Of a stretch of 42,560 bases of DNA, positions 34,021 to 41,288 are shown piece by piece (the stretch's first letter is position 1; the number at the start of each line of letters is the position of its first letter). Source of the DNA: an uncultured Pseudomonadales bacterium (lineage in GTDB: Bacteria; Pseudomonadota; Gammaproteobacteria; Pseudomonadales; Pseudohongiellaceae); NCBI GenBank assembly GCA_905478195.1, contig CAJQHM010000026.1, positions 1 to 42,560 on the forward strand. The letters are read 5' to 3'. Under the pieces are notes generated by a model, which was not told the DNA's origin, did no database searches, and worked only from the letters and a program-made list of their open reading frames with translations. Both the position numbers and the translations under genes were made by a program.

Positions 34021-35772
34021 CTAGACGCCAGCCTGAAGTAAATCAATCGTTTTTTGGCGTAATTCTTTCTTGGCAATTTTACCGGTCGCGATTCGAGGGA
34101 GTTGCTCGTATTGAAAATAGAAGCGTTCGGGTATTTTGAAGCCTGCGATGCGTGAGCTAAGAAAGCTGATTAACTGCTCACCACTAAGGGTGCTGCCTTC
34201 TTGCAACATGATAGATGCGCAGGGCATCTCGCCAAGTCGTTCGTCAGGGATGCCATAGACCGAGACTTCGTTGACTTCGGGATGTTCGCTGATGGCATAC
34301 TCGACTTCTGCGCAGCCAATATTTTCGCCACCGCGTATTACTATGTCTTTAGCACGATCAAGGATAATAAGAAAACCGAGATCATCCAACATGCCTATGT
34401 CCCCGCTGTGGAACCAGCCGTCTTTGATGACTTCGGCGGTGGCCTCTGGATTGTTCCAGTAGCCCTTCATGACGGTTGGGCCTTTAATGCAAATCTCGCC
34501 TACTTGGCCGTCCTCTAAAGTCTTTCCTGATTCGTCGACTATTTTCACACTGGTTACAGGTGGCGTCGGTCTTCCCGTGCTATTCGGTCGGCTAGCGTAA
34601 AACTTTCCAGAGATAATGGCGCCTATTGCATTGGTTTCGGTCAGGCCATAGCCCAGCCCTGGAACCGCAGCATCTGGGAACTTCTGCATGATCATATTGA
34701 GGTGTTCGGGAGGGCGAGGTGCGCCACCACTCTGCACGGCACGCAGACTACTCAAGTCTGTCGCAGCGAATTTCGGAGACTGCATGATTTCCCAGGCCAT
34801 AGTAGGTACGCCATGGAATACTGAGATTCTCTCTTGTTCTATCAGTTGCAATGCTACGTCTGCATCCCACTTGTACATCATCACAAACTTGCGCAGGTAG
34901 ATGAAACTCGCCAGAAACTGGGCATGACTTCCAGTCACATGAAACAGAGGTACATTCGCGAGTAAGGCTGGAGGATATTCCGGGTTTTCGTCGATTAGCT
35001 CAGGGCGAAGAATCTCTGTTATTTCCTTAACAAACTTCCAGGTGTACAGCGCATTAATAATATTTCTATGCGTGGAGAGCACGCCTTTGGGCATGCCAGT
35101 TGAACCAGATGTGTACATGATCGAGGCTTTATCTTCGGGAAGCACCTGGATTTGTGCAAGTTCTTTCTTGGATAGTGGCTGCTCTGCACGTGCTAATTGA
35201 TAAAACTCGCCGTAGGAGGAGTTCTCTTCGGGCTTGATCATCACCACCTGCACGCCAAGGTCTTCGATGAATGGTTTGACCAGTTTCAGGCGAGCAGGGT
35301 CTAGAAATATTAGCTTGCTGTCGCTGTCGGTGAGACCAAATTTCAGTTCCGGCCCCCTCCACCAGGAATTCATGGGGACTGCGATTGCTCCCATGGCTGT
35401 GATTGCCATGTAGGCAATGCACCATTCGGGGGAGTTGCGCGCACAGATGGCGACTCTGTCGCCCAGTTCGATCGCGTATTTTTCTTTTAAGGCTCTCGCC
35501 ATGCGCAGGGCGAGATCTAAACTCTCCGAGAAACTAAACCGTTCTTCCTGATAGACCAGAAATGTCTGATCCGCAGCTTCCAGACCTAGCTGGTAGAGTT
35601 CGTGAAGGTTCGCAGGAACGTTGGCGAACACATCTAGCTCTTGACCATCGATGCTGATGGTTTCTGTCGCCAGTGGCGCCCCTGGGGCCTTATGTGCAGC
35701 TGCAATGGTTTTCAGCTGGGTCAGATCATCGCTTATTTGCTGCTCGGAAAGTTTGTTAGCTTCTAGAGTCAC
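34021..35772 (-). CDS. AMP-binding acyl-CoA synthetase, class I
   Basis: This 583-residue enzyme activates a carboxylic acid with ATP and CoA. Motifs are complete: A3 IMYTSGSTGMPKGVLSTH, A5 GYGLTETNAIG, A7 WFHSGDIGMLDD, A8 ILDRAKDIVIRGGENIG and the A10 lysine in RIATGKIAKKELR. The extended N-terminus (about 70 residues) is typical of medium/long-chain and bile-acid-type ligases. Unlike the relic at 4.1-4.7 kb, it is intact. Its start overlaps the stop of the quinone oxidoreductase gene by four bases. The acid used is unknown. Confidence 0.93.
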   Translation of the reverse strand: MTLEANKLSEQQISDDLTQLKTIAAAHKAPGAPLATETISIDGQELDVFANVPANLHELYQLGLEAADQTFLVYQEERFSFSESLDLALRMARALKEKYAIELGDRVAICARNSPEWCIAYMAITAMGAIAVPMNSWWRGPELKFGLTDSDSKLIFLDPARLKLVKPFIEDLGVQVVMIKPEENSSYGEFYQLARAEQPLSKKELAQIQVLPEDKASIMYTSGSTGMPKGVLSTHRNIINALYTWKFVKEITEILRPELIDENPEYPPALLANVPLFHVTGSHAQFLASFIYLRKFVMMYKWDADVALQLIEQERISVFHGVPTMAWEIMQSPKFAATDLSSLRAVQSGGAPRPPEHLNMIMQKFPDAAVPGLGYGLTETNAIGAIISGKFYASRPNSTGRPTPPVTSVKIVDESGKTLEDGQVGEICIKGPTVMKGYWNNPEATAEVIKDGWFHSGDIGMLDDLGFLIILDRAKDIVIRGGENIGCAEVEYAISEHPEVNEVSVYGIPDERLGEMPCASIMLQEGSTLSGEQLISFLSSRIAGFKIPERFYFQYEQLPRIATGKIAKKELRQKTIDLLQAGV

Positions 35773-36752
35773 TCTTTGCGGATCTCCAAGGTTACTTTGC
35801 CCATGACTTTACGCTCGGTAAACACATTAAAGGCGTCTACAAAATCGCTCATGGCAAAAGATTCGGTGACGATTGGCTTGAGTTTGCCTTCGTCGTACAT
35901 CTGTAGCAGTTCGGCGAAGTTATTCTCATACTCTTCTGGCTCTTCTTTTCTAAAGCGACCCAGGAATACGCCAACCATGGAGGCGCCTTTTAGCAACGCG
36001 AGATTTGCCTTGTATTCGGGTATGCGTCCGCTGGCAAACCCAATAACCAGTAGTCTTCCGTTCCAGTTTATACAGCGACAGCTCTGATCGAACAGATCGC
36101 CACCCACCGGGTCATAAATAACATCGGCTCCTCTGCCTTTCGTGAGGTCTTTAACTCGTTCCTTAAATTCCCCGTCACTGTAGTTGAGCAGTGCGTCCGG
36201 GTGCAGGCGATTGACGAACTCGAGTTTCTCATCGGAGCTTGCGGCGGCTATCACCCGTGCGCCCATAACCTTGCCTAACTCAACGGCAGCCAGGCCCACG
36301 CCGCCACTGGCACCAAGTACGAGTAAGGTTTCATCTGGCTTTAGCTGCGCACGCTGCTTCAGAGCGTAGTAGGAGGTGGTGTAGATCATGGCGAAGCCAG
36401 CAGCGGTCTTGAAATCCATGCTATCTGGAATCTTGCGCAGTCCATCGGCCTTGACAGCGACTTGCTCGGCCAAACCACCGATGCCAGGTGTTGCCATGAC
36501 CCTGTCGCCTACAGAGAATCCCTGCAATCCGGCCCCAACGGAGGTAATAATTCCGCCAACTTCCGAGCCAGGTGTGAAGGGCATGGGTGGCTGGAATTGG
36601 TATTTCCCTTGTATTTGCAAGCCATCTGGAAAATTCAGCGATGCTGAGTAAACTTTTACAATAGCCTCATTTTCGGAAGCGACAGGGTCGTCGATATCCT
36701 CCAATACTAGGTTTTCTGGTGGGCCATAAGACTTACAAACTATCGCTTTCAT
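35769..36752 (-). CDS. Zinc-free NADPH:quinone oxidoreductase (MDR family)
   Basis: This 327-residue medium-chain dehydrogenase/reductase lacks the catalytic-zinc Cys pattern and so belongs to the quinone oxidoreductase branch. It starts MKAIVCKSYGPPENLVLEDI. The nucleotide-binding motif LVLGASGGVGLAAVELGKVMGA and the family segment GRGADVIYDPVGGDLFDQS are clear. In cells it may reduce quinones or enoyl thioesters. It precedes the acyl-CoA synthetase gene in an overlapping pair, which may favour an acyl-CoA-linked role; this is inference. Confidence 0.93.
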   Translation of the reverse strand: MKAIVCKSYGPPENLVLEDIDDPVASENEAIVKVYSASLNFPDGLQIQGKYQFQPPMPFTPGSEVGGIITSVGAGLQGFSVGDRVMATPGIGGLAEQVAVKADGLRKIPDSMDFKTAAGFAMIYTTSYYALKQRAQLKPDETLLVLGASGGVGLAAVELGKVMGARVIAAASSDEKLEFVNRLHPDALLNYSDGEFKERVKDLTKGRGADVIYDPVGGDLFDQSCRCINWNGRLLVIGFASGRIPEYKANLALLKGASMVGVFLGRFRKEEPEEYENNFAELLQMYDEGKLKPIVTESFAMSDFVDAFNVFTERKVMGKVTLEIRKE

Positions 36753-36856
36753 CGGTTTACCTCGTGCACAACGAAGGCGGATTCAATCATGAATAGGGCT
36801 CTACTTCAATTAATCTAGGAATTCTGAGTTTGTTCGCTTCAGTAGTCGCTATTGTA

Positions 36857-36885
36857 TTGTTGTGGCTACTGCAAACGAGTATATT
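36857..36885 (+). promoter_or_regulatory. Candidate sigma-70 promoter for the holD-like/rimI pair
   Basis: TTGTTG (36857-36862) and TATATT (36880-36885) are separated by exactly 17 bases. Transcription would start near 36892, 26 bases before the ATG at 36918. It lies in the divergent region between the quinone oxidoreductase and HolD-like genes. Confidence 0.5.
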
Positions 36886-36917
36886 TACACAGTGACTTTT
36901 CCGCAGTGCATCCCATA

Positions 36918-37718
36918 ATGAATGAACTACAAAGACTGGCCTATTTGCAGGCCATGGACATTCAGCCGTATTTTCCGCGGAAGGTGCTGCCGGGAGCCAA
37001 ACCCTCGCCACACTATGATATTCCCGTCGCTCCAGCGCGCGTAGCCAAGCCGGAAAAAGCTGCAAATGTAGCGCAAGCCAAGCAGGGTATCCGCGGCGCT
37101 GGACTGGCGGCGATAGATGAATTGCGCTCGACCCCGGAGTCTGTTCGAAAAGCAACGGTGACACCGATACTGCAGCAGAACAAAGAAGTTGCCGAGAGGC
37201 CTGATTCCAAGACGGTCGTAGAGCAAGAAAGCACCCTGCGTTTTACACTTCGCTATTACCGGATAGACGACAGACTCGTGGTGCTCGACGAAGTGCCTTC
37301 GCAGGGGTCTGACCAACTTGGTCGGGAGTCGCGCAAATTGATGCAGGCAATACTGAAGGCCTTGGGCTGCTCTAGCGCTGAATTGTCAATGCAAGTTGAG
37401 GAGTTTAGCTGGCCAGTCCAGAGCGGATATTTCATGAAAAATTCTCCGGAAGTAGAAGCGGCGAGGGCAATATCGGGGTTTCTACAGATGCGGCAAGAGA
37501 CCGATGGGTTTGCGAATCTGCTGATTTTTGCCGGGCAGGTTGAGGAATTATTTCTGCAAAACGCGCCTGATAAAACTGCACGGGATTTTGAGAGTAGCAA
37601 AGGCTATCATATTAGCGTAACCCACAGCCTAGCCTCGATGCTGGCAGTTCCCAATTTAAAGAGAGATGTATGGCAGCATTTACAGCCACTTCGAAAGCGA
37701 ATCGACGGTTCAAGCTAG
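36918..37718 (+). CDS. HolD-like protein (possible DNA polymerase III psi-subunit analogue)
   Basis: The 266-residue protein starts at ATG 36918 (MNELQRLAYLQAMDIQPYFPRKVLPGA). This opening resembles the N-terminus of HolD/psi (QLQQLGITQWSLRRPGAL in E. coli), and in E. coli holD lies directly before rimI, as here. The rest is about twice as long as E. coli psi. It has a proline/lysine-rich linker (residues about 35-115), then a domain starting FTLRYYRIDDRLVVLDEVPS and closing in ISVTHSLASMLAVPNLKRDVWQHL. The name is therefore tentative. An in-frame extension to 36852 would run into the promoter and is not used. Confidence 0.6.
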   Translation: MNELQRLAYLQAMDIQPYFPRKVLPGAKPSPHYDIPVAPARVAKPEKAANVAQAKQGIRGAGLAAIDELRSTPESVRKATVTPILQQNKEVAERPDSKTVVEQESTLRFTLRYYRIDDRLVVLDEVPSQGSDQLGRESRKLMQAILKALGCSSAELSMQVEEFSWPVQSGYFMKNSPEVEAARAISGFLQMRQETDGFANLLIFAGQVEELFLQNAPDKTARDFESSKGYHISVTHSLASMLAVPNLKRDVWQHLQPLRKRIDGSS

Positions 37719-37767
37719 AACCTTGTATTTATTTCTTAGGGTAGCTGTAGGCCGATAGTAATAATTT

Positions 37768-38244
37768 ATGCTTCCAGAAAATAACCCTCAGACTGATTTT
37801 TTTGCCCGAACTATGCGTACAAGTGATGTTGACTTAGTTGCGCAGAATGAGGCGGCTGCCTATGTTCACCCATGGACCAAGCGTATCTTCGTCGATTGTC
37901 TTAGGGCGGGGTATCAAAGCTGGGTGTTAGCCAATAAACAGCAAATAGTCGCTCACGGCGTCATGTCTGTAGCAATTGGTGAATGCCACTTGCTAACCCT
38001 GTGTGTGCGGCCAGAGTATCAGCGCCTTGGTTACGGTAGAAAGCTTTTTAAGTTGCTGTTGGATCGTGCCGTTAAGCTCGATGCACAAACCTGCTTTCTC
38101 GAAGTGCGCCGTTCGAATGAGGGCGCAATTAAACTATACCGTTCTATGGGTTTTATGCAGATAGGGGAGCGGAAGAACTACTACCCGGGTAAGGGCGATA
38201 GAGAAGATGCCTTGATAATGTCGCGCGAGTTGCCACTTCCTTGA
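37768..38244 (+). CDS. rimI: Ribosomal protein S18-alanine N-acetyltransferase RimI
   Basis: This 158-residue GNAT enzyme acetylates the N-terminal alanine of ribosomal protein S18. The GNAT acetyl-CoA loop is VRPEYQRLGYGRKLFKLLL. RimI features are the ENEAAYVHPW-like start (AQNEAAAYVHPWTKRIF), CFLEVRRSNEGAIKLYRSMGF and the GERKNYYPGKGDREDALIM end. The length is the family norm. It lies 49 bases downstream of the HolD-like gene and is probably cotranscribed with it. It converges on the small membrane-protein gene. Confidence 0.95.
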   Translation: MLPENNPQTDFFARTMRTSDVDLVAQNEAAAYVHPWTKRIFVDCLRAGYQSWVLANKQQIVAHGVMSVAIGECHLLTLCVRPEYQRLGYGRKLFKLLLDRAVKLDAQTCFLEVRRSNEGAIKLYRSMGFMQIGERKNYYPGKGDREDALIMSRELPLP

Positions 38245-38272
38245 GGCCAGTGTGATAATTGACTTGGTCGTG

Positions 38273-38512
38273 CTATTGAGAGCCACTAATTCGTTGTAGT
38301 AATTTTTTGAGCACTGTAAAAGCTGCGACGAGGCATGCCGCTACAAGCATTATGCCAAGCAATAACAAGACGCTGCCTAGCAGCATATTAAGAATATCTT
38401 CCAAGGTTAATTCTTGCCAAGACGCGACTACCCACACGCAGGCCAGACCACAGGCGATGCCGACTAATACCGCTGCGGTTTTCTTGCGTATCTTCAGTAG
38501 TGAAAAAATCAA
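38273..38512 (-). CDS. Small two-helix membrane protein of unknown function
   Basis: The 79-residue product has a short basic start (LLKIRKK), one hydrophobic helix (about residues 13-31), an amphipathic segment (QELTLEDILNML) and a second helix (about 44-68), ending in basic KKLLQRISGSQ. No family is recognised. Its start overlaps the stop of the zinc-finger gene by four bases, so it is translationally coupled to it. Confidence 0.65.
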   Translation of the reverse strand: MIFSLLKIRKKTAAVLVGIACGLACVWVVASWQELTLEDILNMLLGSVLLLLGIMLVAACLVAAFTVLKKLLQRISGSQ

Positions 38513-38949
38513 AACTTTGGCCTGTTGTTGTCGTCGTTATAGCTGGCACTGCAGCTTGGATAACCGCTGCAACCCCAGAATACACCATTCTTGCCGCTGC
38601 GCTTTACTAGTAATTGGCTGCATTGTTGGCACTGATAGGCGGCCTCAGGCACACCTTCATGATCCGGCAGTGTTACCTTGCAACCCTTAGAGTACCCACT
38701 ACAAAACCAATAGTCCCCTTTTGTTTTATCGGCTTTAATTAAGCGGCGTGTGCATAGCGGGCAGCGGTAGTGCTCATCGATGTCTTCGGAAGGTACGCCG
38801 TCCACGTCATTGAACGATGTGCGGCAGTCTGGAAATCCGGTGCAGCCCCAGAATGGCCCCATCTTTCCCTGAATCCTGCGCAGGGACTTTTTGCATCGAG
38901 GACAATAGTGTAGCCGTTCGCTTTTGTTGTTGTTTTCGATTTCAGCCAT
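38509..38949 (-). CDS. Topoisomerase-type C4 zinc-finger protein, three fingers
   Basis: The 146-residue protein is built of three repeats like the C-terminal zinc fingers of bacterial topoisomerase I. Each has Cx2C, about 15 residues, then C-x-G-(Y/F)-x3-C: CPRCKK with GCTGFPDC, CPLCTR with CSGYSKGC, and CQQCSQ with GCSGYPSC. No topoisomerase catalytic domain is present. Such free-standing fingers probably bind nucleic acid. The gene overlaps the small membrane-protein gene by four bases; the pairing of a finger protein and a membrane protein is unexplained. Confidence 0.88.
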   Translation of the reverse strand: MAEIENNNKSERLHYCPRCKKSLRRIQGKMGPFWGCTGFPDCRTSFNDVDGVPSEDIDEHYRCPLCTRRLIKADKTKGDYWFCSGYSKGCKVTLPDHEGVPEAAYQCQQCSQLLVKRSGKNGVFWGCSGYPSCSASYNDDNNRPKF

Positions 38950-39042
38950 GGCCGGTTCGTCAGAGCAGTAGCGGGCATTGATCTGCTCAATAAGCTAAGG
39001 TGCTTGGTTTATGGTAGCAGAAGCAAGGGGGCAGTGCAGCGG

Positions 39043-40140
39043 CTACCAGCCTGAGAGAGGCTCTTTGTTCGACAGGGCTTGTTTTATCGCAGCTACTAGC
39101 GCGGCGTTTTCAGCATCGCTGCCAATAGAAATTCGTAGTTTATCGCGCAGTCGATCCTGATCGAAATAGCGAACCAGAATATGTTTTTGTTTCAGATGGC
39201 GATAGAGATTCTGTGCGCCGATAGCCTGCGGCACCTGGCACAGGATGAAATTACTCTGGCTCTCGGCTGCACTTAATCCTAGTTCATTCAGATCCTCACG
39301 AAGGCGATTGCGGCTCTCTCGAATTCGATTGCAGTTTTCTTGCGCGTATTCAAAGGATTCGATAGCTGCAGTCGCTAGCTTCTGCGAAATATGATCTGTA
39401 TTGTAACTATCACGTGTCTTGTACATCATCGGTGCGATTAGTGAGCTTGCGCCAATGCCATAGCCAAAACGCAGGCCCGCCAGAGAATAGGCCTTGCTTA
39501 ACGTTCTAAGTATCAAAATATTCTCGTGGTCGTGAATCAATGAAATCGAATCGTAATTAAGCTCTGGGTCAACGAAATCGACATAGGCCTCATCGATAAG
39601 CAGGAGCCCTGAGAAGCTTTCCGCTATCTTCGCGAGATAGGCCGCTGGCAGCAGCATGCCAGTGGGAGCGTTTGGGTTCACAATAATTAATAGCTTGGCC
39701 GCTGATTTTTGCAGCAGCTCGATAAAATCTTCAGGCATGCTCCAGTCGTCGTTGAGAGGGATCTCCTCGAATCGACACCCCTGTATCTGGGCGAGAACCG
39801 GATACAGTGAATAGCTGGGTTTGCACACCGCAATCGTGTCCTGTTGCTCGATATAAGTTGTTAGCACTAGCCGCAATAATTCATCGCCGCCATTAGTGGC
39901 AATAATCTGCTCCATTGAAACATTGTGAAGCCGGCTGGCTGCTTCGCGAAAAGAATCCGCCATCGGTGTTGGATAACGCTTGAGAGCTGCTGCGTCGATT
40001 CCCTGAAGCGCGGCAGCGACTTCTGGACTTGGAGGATAAGGATTCTCATTCGTGTTGAGCTTGATAGTATCAGCTGTGCCAGTTTGTTCACCTGGAGCAT
40101 AGCCCTGCATCTTCTCAATATTTTGACGTTCGAAAGACAT
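39043..40140 (-). CDS. hisC: Histidinol-phosphate aminotransferase (HisC type)
   Basis: This 365-residue PLP enzyme (fold type I) transfers an amino group between glutamate and imidazole-acetol phosphate in histidine synthesis. Motifs: KLNTNENPYPPSPEV (N-terminal), ATNGGDELLRL, VNPNAPTGM, LIDEAYVDF and the PLP-lysine motif RTLSKAYSLAGLRFGYG with Lys216. The C-terminal substrate Arg lies in KLRISIG. No other his genes are near. Several HisC copies exist in many gammaproteobacteria and some act on aromatic amino acids, so the exact role is not fixed. A 14-base palindrome lies about 50 bases upstream. Confidence 0.9.
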   Translation of the reverse strand: MSFERQNIEKMQGYAPGEQTGTADTIKLNTNENPYPPSPEVAAALQGIDAAALKRYPTPMADSFREAASRLHNVSMEQIIATNGGDELLRLVLTTYIEQQDTIAVCKPSYSLYPVLAQIQGCRFEEIPLNDDWSMPEDFIELLQKSAAKLLIIVNPNAPTGMLLPAAYLAKIAESFSGLLLIDEAYVDFVDPELNYDSISLIHDHENILILRTLSKAYSLAGLRFGYGIGASSLIAPMMYKTRDSYNTDHISQKLATAAIESFEYAQENCNRIRESRNRLREDLNELGLSAAESQSNFILCQVPQAIGAQNLYRHLKQKHILVRYFDQDRLRDKLRISIGSDAENAALVAAIKQALSNKEPLSGW

Positions 40141-40190
40141 ACTGGCGGTTCTTAAGTGGTTGAATGGCTCTAGAGAATTAGATGAGCGGA

Positions 40191-40204
40191 ATGATTCGAA
40201 TCAT
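40191..40204. promoter_or_regulatory. 14-base perfect palindrome upstream of hisC
   Basis: ATGATTCGAATCAT is fully symmetrical and lies 51 bases before the hisC start, where an operator could act. The sequence between the hisC and lysozyme-like genes otherwise shows no clear promoter or terminator. Confidence 0.35.
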
Positions 40205-40267
40205 CTGCAAACGGTAGGGTGCAAAGATTAATGCTTTACCGCGTTCGAGTCTAGCGAAGTGATTCTA

Positions 40268-41080
40268 TTAGTCGGGTAAATAGGTCTGTAACCGGTTCTT
40301 CCAGCCGGCGATCCAGCGCTGTTCTCGGCGCTCGACAGGCGCGTTGGCTACTCGCCGCTCCAGCACACGGGTGGCCGCGATGACAAAGTTATCGAGGTCT
40401 GCCTCCACACCCTGCAGCTCCTCTAATACCTGCAACAGGCCCCAGCCTTCCCCCTGATAGCGCTCGCTCGCAGCCAGCCCGGATCCCTTGAAATGTACGT
40501 AGTCGATGAGAGCATAGAGCCCGTAGGGAGTCTCTGCGTTCGCGATGTCATAGAAGCTAGTCTGTAGGGCGGCTCTGCGCGAGGCATCCAGCTGGCCAAA
40601 CAGCTCTCCAGTAGAGTTATGCAGGCGCTCTACGATGAACATGACTTGAAGTTCTGTTGTTGCGGCGAGGAACCGGCGTAGCTGGCGCATATTTACGCTA
40701 TCGCTTTCGTCCAGAAACTGTTCTCTATTATGCCAGGGTGAATCGGGAGTGGGCAGTGACCCTAGCCAGAGAGGCAGCTCATAGCCGTTTTGTTTGTAGT
40801 AGTTCAAAAGGTCGGGAAACGTTTCTTCGAAGCGCTCTTGTTGTTCGGCTGCGTACCAGATGAAATGGCCAATACCCAGTGACGGAAAGTCTTCACCTTC
40901 ATTCCAACTTGTAAGACAGGAAAAATTTCTATTGCACTCATTAGCAAAAATTCGATCACCCAGCCAGCTCATCTGCTGCTGATCGAATTCCGGCAATTGG
41001 CCCCAAGCCGCCGGAACTACTGGGGTCTGCAGAAACAATAAGAGTAAAAATCTATTGAAACTGATTGAAATAGCTGGCAT
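40268..41080 (-). CDS. Secreted protein of unknown function with a lysozyme-like motif
   Basis: The 270-residue product has a signal peptide (to about residue 27, AAWGQ). The segment RIFANECNRNFSCLTSWNEG is followed by EDFPSLGIGHFIWY. A catalytic-type Glu48 about 22 residues before a GIGH motif (69-72) recalls the phage lysozyme active-site order of Glu, Asp and then GIGH. Two Cys (49 and 55) could form a disulfide. The rest is helical and rich in Arg and Glu. I know similar proteins only as uncharacterised secreted proteins; peptidoglycan cleavage is a hypothesis from this motif only. Confidence 0.7.
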   Translation of the reverse strand: MPAISISFNRFLLLLFLQTPVVPAAWGQLPEFDQQQMSWLGDRIFANECNRNFSCLTSWNEGEDFPSLGIGHFIWYAAEQQERFEETFPDLLNYYKQNGYELPLWLGSLPTPDSPWHNREQFLDESDSVNMRQLRRFLAATTELQVMFIVERLHNSTGELFGQLDASRRAALQTSFYDIANAETPYGLYALIDYVHFKGSGLAASERYQGEGWGLLQVLEELQGVEADLDNFVIAATRVLERRVANAPVERREQRWIAGWKNRLQTYLPD

Positions 41081-41288
41081 TTAGAGTCGTTGTTGCCACG
41101 TTGACGATGGAAATAGCATGATAAGCCATATTATCGGCCAAAACCCCAGAATACGCGGGAATAGACAAGGTTTTTGTTAAATCGAGGTGCAGAGGCTCGG
41201 GGCTTGATCAAGAAAGCTAGCCTCGCCCAGCAAGGCCCAGAACAGTCAAAATTATTTCGGAATAGATGCCGAAGCTAAAAGAGAAGCA

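Noticed and set aside
36852-36917. Upstream extension of the HolD-like gene (Cys-rich start)
   Set aside because: It would contain the likely promoter and adds residues with no family match.
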